Numbered from the stretch's first letter, positions 9,187 to 19,532 are shown. The stretch is DNA of 64,000 nucleotides from Pseudohalioglobus lutimaris (GCF_002866825.1 NZ_PKUS01000010.1:62001-126000); one strand, 5' to 3'. Program-made: numbers and translations. The notes: generated by a model from the sequence alone, not told the origin.

Positions 9187-9705
9187 TTACCTTAGCTGTA
9201 GACGAAAAGAACCGCTGGACACCACCCCATGGTCATTACTCAGGCCGACAAGGCGATACCAGGCGCTGCGGGAGAATAACGCGGTCAGACCATGCCAGAG
9301 GTTAACCGCGGCTACATTTTCAACACGGGGCTCGAGAAACAACGCATGATCCTCACTCACTGTAAGTGTCCTGCCGGTATTGAGCGTGAGTAACAGCGTA
9401 TCTTCCCGCGGCTCGACATCAGTGACCAGTAACGGGTGTAACTCAACCTGGATGCGCCATTTCTCGGCTGGCGTAACAAGGTAGTACTCGCCGTCATCCT
9501 CCCTGCGCAATATGCTGGCAAAGAGGTTACGCAGTGACTCCCTGATTATAGGATCGCCCTGGTGATACCAGGTGCCATCAGCAGCAATACGAATAGGAAT
9601 ATCTCCGGACAGCGCCGGGTTCCAAAGATGTAGAGGTGGTGAATCAAAATTACGCCCCTGCTCATCCTTGAGCTGGTCGCTTATCTTATCCAGCTGGTCA
9701 GCCAT
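9187..9705 (-). CDS. DUF1285 domain protein
   Basis: A soluble protein of 172 residues with the DUF1285 fold. Visible family landmarks are PPLHLWNPALSGDIPIRI and DGTWYHQGDPI near the N-terminus, and EKWRIQVELHPLLV in the middle. The family's function is not established. It sits 15 bp downstream of serA on the same strand and may be read from the same transcript. Confidence 0.8.
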   Translation of the reverse strand: MADQLDKISDQLKDEQGRNFDSPPLHLWNPALSGDIPIRIAADGTWYHQGDPIIRESLRNLFASILRREDDGEYYLVTPAEKWRIQVELHPLLVTDVEPREDTLLLTLNTGRTLTVSEDHALFLEPRVENVAAVNLWHGLTALFSRSAWYRLVGLSNDHGVVSSGSFRLQLR

Positions 9706-9720
9706 CGCTTTTGCGGGGAC

Positions 9721-10905
9721 TCAGTCGCAGTCGCCGATCAGGCGAACATTCACAACGCCATCAAGTGCCCTCATCCTTTCAAGCACCTCGTCGGACGCGT
9801 GTGATTCGATATCAATAAGGTTGTAGGCAATTTCATCCCGGCTCTTATTAAGCATATCGATCACGTTAATATCGTCATCTGCAAGGATAGACAACAGACT
9901 ACCCAGAATCCGCGGAACATTCGCGTTGGTAACAGAGAGGCGGCAGCCGGTGACCCGTTCAAGTACCAGGTTCGGGAAATTCACCGAGTTACATATATTA
10001 CCGTTTTCCAGAAAGTCCCTGATCTGGTCTGCCGCCATGATGGCACAGTTGTCTTCCGCTTCATCGGTACTGGCACCTATATGCGGCATAAGAATAACGT
10101 CTTTGCGCCCAATCAACGCAGGTGCGGGAAAATCGGCAATATACTTGCGCAAGTTGCCACCATTAAGAGCCTCCACCAGGGCATCTTCATCAACGATCTC
10201 CTGACGGGCAAAATTCAGCAGGCAAGTTCCCTCGCGCACGGCTGAGAGTAATTCCGCATTAATCAGCCCACGAGTAGAGTCCAGGACCGGCAAGTGCAGG
10301 GTGATGTAGTCACAGCGAGCAAACAGCGCGGACAGCGTATCTGCCTTGCGCACCTGGCTGGACAGTCTCCAGGCGGCTTCAACTGACAGTGCCGGATCGT
10401 AGCCGACAACGTCCATACCCATGGTCAACGCCATTTCAGCCACCATGGAGCCGATAGCACCCAGACCGACAACCCCCAGGGTCTTGCCAACGAGCTCGCT
10501 GCCCTTGAAGTTCTTCTTGTGTGCCTCGAGCACCTGGTTCATTTCGGCCTTATCAGTGATGGAGGCCAGGGTGTCGACGTACTGTATCCCTTCGATAATC
10601 CCGCGGGAGCCCAACAACAGCCCCGCCGCAACCAGTTCCTTGACCGCATTGGCATTGGCACCGGGGGAGTTGAAAACGGGTATACCGCGCGCGCTGCACT
10701 CGGCCACAGGTATATTGTTGGTACCCGCTCCGGCCCGGCCGATAGCCAGCACTGATTCAGGAATATCCTCAGCTTTAAGCTTATGGCTGCGCAGCAGTAT
10801 CGCGTCAGGTTGAGAAAACTCACTGGCGATCTCGTAGCAATCGCGCGGCAGCCGCTCCAGGCCTTTCAGGGAGATCTGGTTGAGTGTGAGAATCTGTTTG
10901 GCCAT
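9721..10905 (-). CDS. serA: D-3-phosphoglycerate dehydrogenase
   Basis: First step of serine synthesis: 3-phosphoglycerate to 3-phosphohydroxypyruvate with NAD+. It has 394 residues. It shows the GVVGLGAIGS NAD-binding motif around residue 143, the LMPHIGASTDEAE catalytic His region around residue 279, and a C-terminal ACT domain from about residue 320 (VPRILGSLLSILADDDINV), the usual site of serine feedback. At 394 residues it is the short form, without the extra domain of the mycobacterial type. It is followed by the DUF1285 gene and preceded by ppiD on the same strand. Confidence 0.93.
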   Translation of the reverse strand: MAKQILTLNQISLKGLERLPRDCYEIASEFSQPDAILLRSHKLKAEDIPESVLAIGRAGAGTNNIPVAECSARGIPVFNSPGANANAVKELVAAGLLLGSRGIIEGIQYVDTLASITDKAEMNQVLEAHKKNFKGSELVGKTLGVVGLGAIGSMVAEMALTMGMDVVGYDPALSVEAAWRLSSQVRKADTLSALFARCDYITLHLPVLDSTRGLINAELLSAVREGTCLLNFARQEIVDEDALVEALNGGNLRKYIADFPAPALIGRKDVILMPHIGASTDEAEDNCAIMAADQIRDFLENGNICNSVNFPNLVLERVTGCRLSVTNANVPRILGSLLSILADDDINVIDMLNKSRDEIAYNLIDIESHASDEVLERMRALDGVVNVRLIGDCD

Positions 10906-10926
10906 GCTTACCTCGGGTACGCTTGC

Positions 10927-12807
10927 TTAAAGTATGTTGATTTCGGCTGTGTCTCGCAGACCCTGCCGGTATTCGTTATCGACCAATTGGCCGTATTCGC
11001 CTCCAACCATTTGTTGCAATGCGGTGCGCTCAGCCTCCGGCAGCGCATCCAGCGCGCCGGGCGTCACCCGGGCGACTTCATACACCAGCGCATCACCGTT
11101 GTTGGTCAGCACGTACTCGATCACAGAAGCGCCCTCCTCTGGCGGCGCCAGTTGGAACGCACCGGACAGCAACTCTCGTGGCAGGACCGGGTTGCGTCTG
11201 TCTGCCGCCAGCTCCACCTGCCATTCGTAACCGGAGCTAACCGCTACTTCTTCCACACTGTCTCCGGCACGCAAAGCCTTCACCACGTCCGTCGCTGCAG
11301 CCTCAACCGCGGCCCGGGCACGCGTCTCTACAATCGCAGCAACAATCTGCTCACGCACTTGTTCCAGCGGCATGACCTCGGTCGGGAAATGCTCCCGCAC
11401 GCGCAACACCACCCATGTGTTCTGGTCTATCTCTATCACATCACTGTTATGCCCGGCATTGAGCACGTCTTCCGTGAAGGCCGCATCCAGGAGCAACGTG
11501 TTAGCAAAGAGGCCATCGCTTTGATTCCGGCTAATGCGTTCGGCCCCGGCAACTTCCAGGCCCAGTTCCTGCGCTGGCTCATTGAGGTTGTCGGCATTAA
11601 AGCTGAGGTCTTTCAGTGTCTCTACGGTGCGCAGCAGTTCCACGCGCGCTTCGCTTAATGCGATTTGCTCTTCTAACCTGGGACGCAGTTCGTCCAGCGA
11701 AGGTGCAACGCCCTCGCGCCGTTCCTGCAACAGGATCAGGTGCGTACCTGCCTCTGTCTCCACTGGAGAAGATATCTGACCCACCTCCATGGAGGAAATA
11801 GCCTCCTCCATAGCTTCCGGGAAAGTATCTCCACTAGTGAAGCCGAGCTCACCTCCGAATGCCCTGGATCCTACGTCATCCGAAAATTCAGCTGCCAGTT
11901 CGGCAAAATCATCTCCCGCTTCGAGTCTGGCGGTCACCTCAGCTATACGCTGCTGGAAGGCCTCCGCGCTCTCTTCTCCCTCCTGCTCAAAGAGAATGTG
12001 GGCAACACGGTTTTCGGTCGCATACTGTCCGACCCGCGTTTCTGCCTCATAGGCTTCCAGGATCACCTGCTCATCTACCGGCTGAATAAAGTCCTCCGCC
12101 CGCAACTGGATGTAATCCAGTGTTACGGTTTCCTCAGCGAGAAACTGTTGTGAGTTCTCCGCGTAGTAGGCCTGTACGTCCGCATCGCTTACCTCACCGG
12201 CGGCGCTGAACTTTTCCATTGGAATGGTCAGGTAGCGCAGGTCGCGTTGCTCGCCAGCGACACGTGCGTTTAGCTCCATCTCAGCCGGCGTCGCAAACTC
12301 ACTGGCGGCCAGCCCGCTTCGCACCTGCCCCATGATCAGGTCATCGCTCATGGCCTGCTTGAATGACGTGGGCGTGAAGCCGGCGTCAGCCAGCCTCGCC
12401 CTGTACATTTCAGCAGAAAACTGGCCATCCAGTTGAAACTCCTCCATGCCACCAACAATAGCGCCTACCTGGGCATCGGAAATAGTCAGCCCCATATTTT
12501 GCGCAGACTGCACCAACAACTTTCGCTGGATGAGCGATTGCATAGCCTGCTGGCTGAGCAACTCGTCGTCCAGCAGCTCGGGCCTGATGTCATCCCCCAT
12601 CATCGCCAACAGTTGGCGCTTTTGGGTATTCACAGCCTGCTGCAGTTCCTGCGGACCGATTTCTTCACCGTTAACCTCAGCGACAGCATTGGTACTGCCG
12701 CCAAGCAATATGGATTCGATACCGAACAGGGAGAAGGCAATCACTATCAGGCCGACGATTACCTTGGCAACGGTGCCCTGGGCGTTGGCGCGTATGTCTT
12801 GAAGCAT
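10927..12807 (-). CDS. ppiD: Periplasmic folding chaperone / peptidyl-prolyl isomerase PpiD
   Basis: An inner-membrane-anchored periplasmic chaperone that meets proteins leaving the Sec translocon. It has 626 residues from ATG 12807 (MLQDIRANAQGTVAK), the usual N-terminus of the family; a TTG six codons upstream is less likely. One membrane anchor lies at residues about 15–36, a SurA-like N-terminal domain follows, and a parvulin domain runs roughly over residues 255–350 (VAHILFEQEG through TEAGTHLILLQERRE). hupB lies immediately upstream with a terminator between them, the usual lon–hupB–ppiD order. Confidence 0.92.
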   Translation of the reverse strand: MLQDIRANAQGTVAKVIVGLIVIAFSLFGIESILLGGSTNAVAEVNGEEIGPQELQQAVNTQKRQLLAMMGDDIRPELLDDELLSQQAMQSLIQRKLLVQSAQNMGLTISDAQVGAIVGGMEEFQLDGQFSAEMYRARLADAGFTPTSFKQAMSDDLIMGQVRSGLAASEFATPAEMELNARVAGEQRDLRYLTIPMEKFSAAGEVSDADVQAYYAENSQQFLAEETVTLDYIQLRAEDFIQPVDEQVILEAYEAETRVGQYATENRVAHILFEQEGEESAEAFQQRIAEVTARLEAGDDFAELAAEFSDDVGSRAFGGELGFTSGDTFPEAMEEAISSMEVGQISSPVETEAGTHLILLQERREGVAPSLDELRPRLEEQIALSEARVELLRTVETLKDLSFNADNLNEPAQELGLEVAGAERISRNQSDGLFANTLLLDAAFTEDVLNAGHNSDVIEIDQNTWVVLRVREHFPTEVMPLEQVREQIVAAIVETRARAAVEAAATDVVKALRAGDSVEEVAVSSGYEWQVELAADRRNPVLPRELLSGAFQLAPPEEGASVIEYVLTNNGDALVYEVARVTPGALDALPEAERTALQQMVGGEYGQLVDNEYRQGLRDTAEINIL

Positions 12808-12827
12808 GGGATATTCTCTCGACAACT

Positions 12828-12854
12828 AAAAAAAAAGCGCACCGGATAGTGCGC
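12828..12854 (-). terminator. Intrinsic terminator between hupB and ppiD
   Basis: Read on the minus strand, GCGCAC/GTGCGC arms (12837–12842 and 12849–12854) are followed by nine T residues (complement of 12828–12836). It would uncouple highly expressed hupB from ppiD. Confidence 0.85.
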
Positions 12855-12926
12855 CTTTTCATTTTTTCAAGGTGTCACTACTTGGACCCTGTCTGGATCG
12901 TCGCCTGGTGACAGTACAGTAATGCG

Positions 12927-13202
12927 TCAGGAGTTAACGGCATCCTTCAGCGCTTTGCCGGCTTTAAAGCTGGGTACTTCGGACGCAGAAATCTCAATGG
13001 TGGCACCGGTTTGCGGATTGCGGCCGGTGCGGGCGCTGCGATGCTTCACCGAAAAGGTACCGAAGCCGACCAGTGATACCTGGTCTCCTTTCTTCAGCGC
13101 GTCGGTGATGCTTTCTACCACCGCGTCAAGAGCGCGGCCGGCTGAGGCCTTGGGTAGATCCGCTGCTGCTGCAATTGCGTCTATCAGTTCAGTTTTATTC
13201 AC
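12927..13202 (-). CDS. hupB: DNA-binding protein HU-beta
   Basis: A 91-residue nucleoid protein that bends DNA as a dimer. It begins [19 protein letters not shown], and the DNA-binding arm is [21 protein letters not shown] with the intercalating Pro in RNPQTG. It lies between lon and ppiD, its standard position. It has its own promoter (13342–13369) and terminator (12828–12854), so it can be expressed independently of lon. Confidence 0.97.
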   Translation of the reverse strand: MNKTELIDAIAAAADLPKASAGRALDAVVESITDALKKGDQVSLVGFGTFSVKHRSARTGRNPQTGATIEISASEVPSFKAGKALKDAVNS

Positions 13203-13341
13203 ACTTATCCCCTTGGAATATTGGTCGACTATCGTGTCTTATCGCCCGGAATGGGCAAAGAATTCAGTTATTTGTGTGGGCAGGCGATTAGCTGTAGCCC
13301 TTGCCATGGCTGCATTTGGGCGCTGCTGGCAGACGCAAGAC

Positions 13342-13369
13342 TTTATACCAGAGCGGGAATCCCGGTCAA
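13342..13369 (-). promoter_or_regulatory. Sigma-70-like promoter for hupB
   Basis: On the minus strand TTGACC (13364–13369) and TATAAA (13342–13347) are separated by 16 bp. It sits in the lon–hupB gap. Start of transcription is predicted near 13335, giving a leader of about 130 bases before the hupB ATG. Confidence 0.6.
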
Positions 13370-13384
13370 CCGGGAACCGCCCTG

Positions 13385-15796
13385 TTAATGCGTATTTATG
13401 CGATTTTTTTCATCATCCGTACCCTCTCCGGCGCTGCCGACGGAACTTGCCAGATACTCCTCGTCGCTAAGAGGCTCTGGCATGGATTCCAAAGCAATGG
13501 ATAGCACCTCGTCAATCCACTTTACCGCCTTTATGTCGAGGTCTTTGGTGATGTTATCTGGCACTTCTTTCAGGTCGCGCTCGTTTTCCTTGGGAATGAT
13601 GACGGTCTTGATACCGCCACGCCGGGCCGCGAGTAATTTCTCCTTGAGGCCGCCGATGGGCAGAACCTCTCCACGCAGGGTAATCTCGCCAGTCATGGCC
13701 ACATCCGCTCGCACGGCAATGCCGGTCAGCACTGAAACCAGGGCTGTGCACATAGCGACACCGGCACTGGGTCCGTCCTTGGGTGTTGCACCCTCTGGAA
13801 CGTGGATGTGTACGTCATGTTTCTCATGGTAGTCTGCGGGGATACCCAAAAGCTGCGAGCGACTGCGCACAACGGTTGTCGCCGCCTGAATTGATTCCTG
13901 CATGACATCGCCGAGAGAGCCAGTCTTCACGTGTCTTCCCTTACCAGTCACGGCAACTGCTTCTATGGTGAGTAGCTCACCACCTACAGACGTCCACGCC
14001 AGCCCGGTTACCTGACCAATCTTGTTCTCTTCCTCGGCGATACCGAAGTTGAATTTGCGCACGCCCAGTATATCGCTAAGCATCTCCGGCGTGACCGTAG
14101 TGCCTCCCTCAGCCTCTTCCAGGGTGATGGCCTTCACCATTTTACGGCACACTTTAGCAATCTCTCTCTCGAGTGCACGCACGCCTGCTTCCCGGGTGTA
14201 GTAGCGAATGATGTCGGTGACGGCTTCCTCGGAAATGAACAACTCGTCTTTCTTCAAGCCATTCAGCTTCAGCTGCTTTGGCGCGAGGTAGCGCTGGGCT
14301 ATATTCAGCTTTTCATCTTCCGTGTAGCCGGGGATACGGATAACTTCCATACGGTCCAGCAGCGGACCTGGAATATTCATGGTGTTTGACGTACAGACGA
14401 ACATGACGTCGGAGAGGTCGTAATCAACCTCCAGGTAATGGTCATTGAACGCGTGATTCTGCTCCGGGTCCAGCACTTCGAGCATCGCCGAAGCGGGGTC
14501 GCCGCGGTGATCCATGCCCATCTTATCGATTTCATCCAGCAGGAATAGTGGATTCCTGACACCGGCCTTGGCCATCTTCTGCAGCAACTTGCCAGGCATT
14601 GAGCCAATATAGGTTCGGCGATGACCGCGTATCTCAGCCTCGTCACGCACTCCGCCCAGTGCCATTCGCACGAACTTGCGATTGGTGGACCTCGCAATTG
14701 ACTCGCCCAGTGATGTTTTACCGACGCCGGGAGGGCCTACCAGACAAAGCACCGGCCCCTTTACCTTGCGCACGCGTTTCTGCACTGCGAGGTATTCCAG
14801 AATACGGTCCTTCACTTCTTCCAGGCCATAGTGGTCTTCATCCAGCACCTGGGTGGCACGCTTGAGATCATGCTTAACCTTGCTGCGCTTGGCCCAGGGG
14901 ACGGTGACCATCCAGTCGATATAGCTTCTCACTACCGAGGCCTCGGCAGACATGGGAGACATCATTTTCAGCTTGCCAAGCTCTGCCTCGGCCTTCTCCC
15001 TGGCCTCTGTTGGCATCTTGGCGTCCTCGATGCGCGCTTGCAGCTCGTCCAGTTCATTGGGAGCCTCGTCCATCTCCCCAAGTTCTTTCTGGATGGCCTT
15101 CATCTGTTCGTTGAGGTAATACTCCCGCTGGCTCTTCTCCATCTGTTTCTTGACCCGGCCGCGGATCCGTTTTTCGACCTGGAACAGGTCTATTTCTGCC
15201 TCCATGAGTCCCATGAGGTGCTCAAGTCGAGCGCGAATTCCAGAGATCTCCAGGATGCGCTGCTTTTCGTCCAGATCTACGCTCATGTGCGCGGCGATGG
15301 TATCTGCGAGGCGTCCGGGCTCGTCAATGCCGGTCAGTGACGTCAGCACTTCAGCCGGCACCTTCTTGCTCAGGTTTACATATTTTTCGAATTGCGTATT
15401 GGTAGAGCGCAGTAGGCCTTCGACTTCACTCTCCGGGATGTCGTCACTGAGGATTTCCCGGACCGCAGCCACCGCGAAAGAGCCATCATCGTCAACACTG
15501 TCCACAGCTGCACGAAATCCGCCCTCTACCAAAACCTTGATGGTGCCATCGGGCAGCTTGAGCAATTGCAGAATATTGGAAACCGTACCGACCTGGTAGA
15601 TATCGTCAGTGCCCGGATCATCGTCGGCTGCATTACGCTGGGCGACAAGCAACACCTGCTTGTCGTTGGCCATGGCATCCTCAAGCGCCTCGATGGACTT
15701 TTCACGACCAACGAATAGCGGCAAAACCATATGCGGATATACGACAACATCACGCAGTGGCAGGAGGGGTAGTTCGATGACAGAGGATGAACCCAT
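13385..15796 (-). CDS. lon: ATP-dependent protease Lon
   Basis: A cytoplasmic AAA+ serine protease that degrades damaged and regulatory proteins. It has 803 residues from ATG 15796 (MGSSSVIELPLLPLRDVVVYP), preceded by a GGAG ribosome site. A longer frame from 15865 starts inside the probable promoter and is rejected. The order is an N-terminal LON substrate domain (about 1–200), coiled linker, AAA+ module with Walker A GPPGVGKT and the FLLDEIDKM Walker B, then the C-terminal Ser-Lys dyad protease with PKDGPSAGVAMC carrying the nucleophile. A sigma-32-type promoter lies upstream. clpX precedes it and hupB follows. Confidence 0.97.
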   Translation of the reverse strand: MGSSSVIELPLLPLRDVVVYPHMVLPLFVGREKSIEALEDAMANDKQVLLVAQRNAADDDPGTDDIYQVGTVSNILQLLKLPDGTIKVLVEGGFRAAVDSVDDDGSFAVAAVREILSDDIPESEVEGLLRSTNTQFEKYVNLSKKVPAEVLTSLTGIDEPGRLADTIAAHMSVDLDEKQRILEISGIRARLEHLMGLMEAEIDLFQVEKRIRGRVKKQMEKSQREYYLNEQMKAIQKELGEMDEAPNELDELQARIEDAKMPTEAREKAEAELGKLKMMSPMSAEASVVRSYIDWMVTVPWAKRSKVKHDLKRATQVLDEDHYGLEEVKDRILEYLAVQKRVRKVKGPVLCLVGPPGVGKTSLGESIARSTNRKFVRMALGGVRDEAEIRGHRRTYIGSMPGKLLQKMAKAGVRNPLFLLDEIDKMGMDHRGDPASAMLEVLDPEQNHAFNDHYLEVDYDLSDVMFVCTSNTMNIPGPLLDRMEVIRIPGYTEDEKLNIAQRYLAPKQLKLNGLKKDELFISEEAVTDIIRYYTREAGVRALEREIAKVCRKMVKAITLEEAEGGTTVTPEMLSDILGVRKFNFGIAEEENKIGQVTGLAWTSVGGELLTIEAVAVTGKGRHVKTGSLGDVMQESIQAATTVVRSRSQLLGIPADYHEKHDVHIHVPEGATPKDGPSAGVAMCTALVSVLTGIAVRADVAMTGEITLRGEVLPIGGLKEKLLAARRGGIKTVIIPKENERDLKEVPDNITKDLDIKAVKWIDEVLSIALESMPEPLSDEEYLASSVGSAGEGTDDEKNRINTH

Positions 15797-15838
15797 AAAA
15801 ATCTCCGGGTTGGTCGGGAAACGGCTTGCTGACTTCTT

Positions 15839-15866
15839 AAGTGGGGTCACCACCTGAAATTGCAAG
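15839..15866 (-). promoter_or_regulatory. Sigma-32 (heat-shock) promoter of lon
   Basis: On the minus strand CTTGCAA (15860–15866) is followed after 13 bp by CCCCACTT (15839–15846). This is close to the RpoH consensus CTTGAAA–N13–CCCCATNT. It lies about 45 bases before the lon ATG and fixes the start codon choice. Confidence 0.75.
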
Positions 15867-15919
15867 CCCGGCGGCCTGTCCCGGGGGATGCCGCACCCCG
15901 GAAAGAGCGTAGTTCGACC

Positions 15920-17212
15920 CTATTCTTCGGTCGAGGCAGTACGAGCGGCCGGCTCGTTGTTCTGGTATACCAGCAGGGGCTCCGAGTCTCCCCGAATCAC
16001 CGACTCGTCGATAACAACCTTGCTGACGTCATCGCGCGAGGGAATGTTATACATGGAATCCAACAGAACACCTTCCAGAATCGACCGCAATCCGCGGGCG
16101 CCGGTCTTGCGCTCCATGGCTTTCTCGGCGATTGCACGCAGACCGTCTTCCCGGAAGTCCACTTCTACCCCTTCCATTTCAAACAGCTTGCTGTACTGCT
16201 TGGTAAGCGAGTTTTTAGGCTCTGTCAGAATTTGCACCAAGGCATCTGCGTCCAGTTCTTCCAGCGTTGCAATGACCGGCAGTCGACCGACGAACTCGGG
16301 AATCAGGCCGTACTGGACCAGATCATCCGGTTCCAGTTCAAACAGCAACTCGCCAACGTTACTGGTCTCGTCTTTGCTTTTAACTTCAGCGCCGAAGCCA
16401 ATTCCGCCTTTCTCGGAGCGGTTCCGGATTACCTTATCCAGCCCGGCAAACGCGCCGCCGCAGATAAAGAGGATGTTGGCGGTATTCACCTGCAGGAATT
16501 CCTGCTGAGGGTGCTTACGCCCCCCCTGGGGAGGCACGGACGCGACGGTACCTTCAATCAACTTCAGTAGCGCCTGCTGTACACCTTCCCCGGAGACGTC
16601 GCGGGTGATGGACGGATTATCTGATTTACGGGAAATCTTGTCGATCTCGTCAATGTAGACAATACCGACCTGCGCCTTCTCCACGTCGTAGTCGCACTTC
16701 TGCAACAACTTCTGGATGATATTTTCCACGTCTTCGCCGACATACCCCGCCTCGGTGAGCGTTGTGGCGTCGGCGATGGTGAAAGGCACATCAAGTAATC
16801 GGGCCAATGTTTCAGCGAGCAATGTCTTACCTGACCCGGTGGGCCCCACCAACAGGATATTACTTTTACCCAATTCGACGTCATCACCACGATTCTGGCC
16901 GTGACGAAGTCGCTTGTAGTGGTTGTACACCGCCACCGACAGGACTTTCTTGGCACGGCGTTGCCCGATCACATACTCGTCAAGGATAGCCTTGATTTCC
17001 TGCGGCACAGGCAGGTGATCCTGCGGGGCGTCACTGCCACTTTCGGCTACTTCCTCGCGAATGATGTCATTGCAGAGATCGACGCACTCATCGCAGATGA
17101 ATACCGAGGGACCGGCGATCAGTTTGCGCACTTCATGCTGGCTTTTGCCGCAGAAGGAGCAGTACAGCAGCTTGCCGCCGTCGTCGCCAGATGTCGTGGT
17201 TTCGTCACTCAT
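15920..17212 (-). CDS. clpX: ATP-dependent unfoldase ClpX
   Basis: A AAA+ hexamer that recognises, unfolds and feeds substrates into ClpP. It has 430 residues. The N-terminal zinc-binding domain shows [14 protein letters not shown] and ICDECVDLC. The AAA+ core has Walker A GPTGSGKT, Walker [10 protein letters not shown], the GYVGEDVEN pore loop, and the RGLRSILEG sensor region. It lies between clpP and lon in the standard tig–clpP–clpX–lon order. The 113-bp gap to clpP shows no obvious terminator. Confidence 0.97.
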   Translation of the reverse strand: MSDETTTSGDDGGKLLYCSFCGKSQHEVRKLIAGPSVFICDECVDLCNDIIREEVAESGSDAPQDHLPVPQEIKAILDEYVIGQRRAKKVLSVAVYNHYKRLRHGQNRGDDVELGKSNILLVGPTGSGKTLLAETLARLLDVPFTIADATTLTEAGYVGEDVENIIQKLLQKCDYDVEKAQVGIVYIDEIDKISRKSDNPSITRDVSGEGVQQALLKLIEGTVASVPPQGGRKHPQQEFLQVNTANILFICGGAFAGLDKVIRNRSEKGGIGFGAEVKSKDETSNVGELLFELEPDDLVQYGLIPEFVGRLPVIATLEELDADALVQILTEPKNSLTKQYSKLFEMEGVEVDFREDGLRAIAEKAMERKTGARGLRSILEGVLLDSMYNIPSRDDVSKVVIDESVIRGDSEPLLVYQNNEPAARTASTEE

Positions 17213-17326
17213 TAAGTCGCCCTACGCGATAATCTAATAAAAGTCTTCATCATGCGCGTTACGATGATGTTTTTTTGGGGCTTTTGCAAGTCCCGACCGG
17301 CCTGAAAAGCAGGTTATTGGCGCGTT

Positions 17327-17965
17327 TTAGCTTGCACCTGACCTGCTGGTCACAACCTCATCAATTAAACCGTAGCTCTTGCTCTCCTCGGCATTCATGA
17401 AGCGGTCCCTCTCAGTATCGCGCTCGATGACCTCCAGGGTCTGACCGGTGTGCTCTGCCATCAACTGATTCAGGCGCTCACGCATAATCAGGATTTCCTT
17501 GGCCTGGATCTCGATATCCGTGGCCTGGCCCTGAGCGCCGCCAGAGGGCTGGTGAATCATGGTCCGCGCATTGGGCAGGCAAAAACGCTTGCCAGGAGCT
17601 CCGCCACAGAGCAGAAACGCCCCCATTGAGGCCGCCTGGCCAAGGCACATGGTGCTGACATCGGGCTTGATGAACTGCATGGTGTCGTAGATAGACAGGC
17701 CAGCTGTCACCGCTCCACCCGGGGAGTTGATGTAGAGGTGTATGTCTTTGTCCGGGTTTTCCGATTCCAGGAAGAGCAGCTGCGCCACGATCAGGTTAGC
17801 CATATGGTCCTCGACCGGACCGACGACGAAGATCACCCGTTCCTTCAACAGCCGGGAGTAAATGTCGTAGGAGCGCTCTCCCCGCGCAGTTTGCTCCACC
17901 ACCATCGGCACCAGGCCGAGGTTGTTGATTGTTTGGTTGTTGCGCCCGTCTGGTTGCAATGACAT
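17327..17965 (-). CDS. clpP: ATP-dependent Clp protease proteolytic subunit
   Basis: A serine peptidase that forms the double-heptamer chamber used by ClpX and ClpA. It has 212 residues. The catalytic Ser is in [11 protein letters not shown], the His in [12 protein letters not shown], and the acidic partner in [13 protein letters not shown]. The YINSPGGAV strand lines the substrate groove. tig is 70 bp upstream and clpX 114 bp downstream. Confidence 0.97.
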   Translation of the reverse strand: MSLQPDGRNNQTINNLGLVPMVVEQTARGERSYDIYSRLLKERVIFVVGPVEDHMANLIVAQLLFLESENPDKDIHLYINSPGGAVTAGLSIYDTMQFIKPDVSTMCLGQAASMGAFLLCGGAPGKRFCLPNARTMIHQPSGGAQGQATDIEIQAKEILIMRERLNQLMAEHTGQTLEVIERDTERDRFMNAEESKSYGLIDEVVTSRSGAS

Positions 17966-18035
17966 CGCCTGATATCCCTGTTAATTATTGATGTGATAGG
18001 ACGGTGGTTTCACCGCCCATAGGGCGTCAGCTGGT

Positions 18036-19358
18036 TCAGGCTTCCTGCGCTGCTGGCGCAATGGCATCCTGATAACTGCACTCCTTCTCTGTTATCTTGG
18101 CACCCTCCAGCAGTTTTTCAACCACCTGGTCTTCAAGGACTTTGGACTCGACTGAGGCCAATTGCTCCTGGTTCGAGTAGTACCAGTTAATCACCTCTTC
18201 CGGCTCCTGGTAGGTGGAGGCCATCTCCTCGATCGTCGAGCGAACCTTTTCAGGGTCAGCCTTGAGCTCGAATTGATTGATCAATTCTGACAGCACCAGG
18301 CCCAGCTTAACCCGCTTCTCTGCGTTCTCCGTGAACATATCGTCCGGGAGCAGCGATTTCAGGTCCAGGTCCTGCCCTGCGGCACCGCCGAATTGCTGGA
18401 ACATCTGGTTCCTCAGCGCTTCCACCTCCTGAGCGATCAACGCCTTGGGAATTTCGACGCTCTGATGGGCGGCTATAACCGCATCCATAACCTGCTGCTT
18501 GACCTTGCCCTCTACAGCGTTCTTGAGCTCGCGAGCCATATTTTCGCCGACTTCCTTGCGGAACTGCTCTTCTCCACCCTCTTCCACGCCGTACTTGGAG
18601 AACAGCTCCTCATCCATCGCCGCCGGTACCATTTCTTCAATGGTGTTGACCTTGACCTTGAATTCAACAGACGCGCCCTGCAGGTCCTCACTGTGATAGT
18701 CCTCGGGGAAGGTCAGTTCAAGCACTTTCTCATCACCGGCGCTCATACCGACAATACCGTCCTCGAATCCTGGTATCATACGGCCCGATCCCAGTTCCAG
18801 ATCAGAGCCCTCCGCGCTGCCTCCTTCGAAGGCTTCTCCATCTTTGGTGCCGGCGTAATCGAGATTTACCTTGTCGCCTTCAATCGCAGCACGCTCTACC
18901 GATTGCCAGGCGCCCTGCTGCTTACGGAATACCTCGATGATGTTATCGATGTCTTCCTCAGTCACCACGGCCACCGGCTTTTCTACGTCGAAGTCTTTCA
19001 TCTCGAACACTTCGACGTCGGGAAAGACTTCAAATGTCGCGATGTACTCCAGATCCTTACCCGCCTCGAGTGATTTGGGCTCAATGCTGGGCTGTCCCGC
19101 GGGACGCAGCTGCTCCTGGATAACCGCTTCCTGGAAGGACTGGCTCATCACCTCACCCAGCACTTCCTGGCGCACGCCTTCACCGTAACGCTGGCGCATG
19201 ACTTTCATTGGCACTTTACCGGGACGAAAGCCAGGCATACGCACATTTTTGACTGCTTTTTTCAAGCGCTCATCCACTTCGCTGTCAACACGCGCTGCGG
19301 GTACGCCAACGGTCAGACGACGCTCCAGGCCAGAAGTCGTTTCAATTGAAACCTGCAT
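18036..19358 (-). CDS. tig: Trigger factor
   Basis: A ribosome-bound chaperone and peptidyl-prolyl isomerase. It has 440 residues. The N-terminal ribosome-docking domain carries the signature loop MPGFRPGKVPM, the FKBP-like isomerase domain is around residues 160–245 (DKVNLDYAGTKDGEAFEG), and the helical C-terminal chaperone arms complete it. A tRNA-Leu gene lies 89 bp upstream on the same strand, an arrangement also seen in Pseudomonas. Confidence 0.96.
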   Translation of the reverse strand: MQVSIETTSGLERRLTVGVPAARVDSEVDERLKKAVKNVRMPGFRPGKVPMKVMRQRYGEGVRQEVLGEVMSQSFQEAVIQEQLRPAGQPSIEPKSLEAGKDLEYIATFEVFPDVEVFEMKDFDVEKPVAVVTEEDIDNIIEVFRKQQGAWQSVERAAIEGDKVNLDYAGTKDGEAFEGGSAEGSDLELGSGRMIPGFEDGIVGMSAGDEKVLELTFPEDYHSEDLQGASVEFKVKVNTIEEMVPAAMDEELFSKYGVEEGGEEQFRKEVGENMARELKNAVEGKVKQQVMDAVIAAHQSVEIPKALIAQEVEALRNQMFQQFGGAAGQDLDLKSLLPDDMFTENAEKRVKLGLVLSELINQFELKADPEKVRSTIEEMASTYQEPEEVINWYYSNQEQLASVESKVLEDQVVEKLLEGAKITEKECSYQDAIAPAAQEA

Positions 19359-19447
19359 GGTATTTCCTCATCAGTGTCCAGATGCGGGGCGCTGTTACAC
19401 CCCTTGTTTTTCGTCGGTCCGACCAGACGTCGGCACCGCTCGGAATT

Positions 19448-19532
19448 TGGTGCGGAAGGAGAGACTCGAACTCTCACGCCTTGCGGCACTGGTACCTAAA
19501 ACCAGCGCGTATACCAATTTCGCCACTTCCGC
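19448..19532 (-). tRNA. tRNA-Leu (UAG anticodon)
   Basis: An 85-base tRNA on the minus strand that reads GCGGAAG…CTTCCGC-A-CCA with CCA encoded. The anticodon loop TTTAGGT on a CTGG/CCAG stem gives anticodon UAG (codon CUA). The T-arm GAGAGTTCGAGTCTCTC and a class II long variable arm (TGCCGCAAGGCG) are visible. Confidence 0.96.

Noticed and set aside
10783-11658. 291-codon plus-strand frame opposite serA and ppiD
   Set aside because: Lies antisense to two well-supported genes, shows no domain resemblance and has odd composition; a shadow frame.
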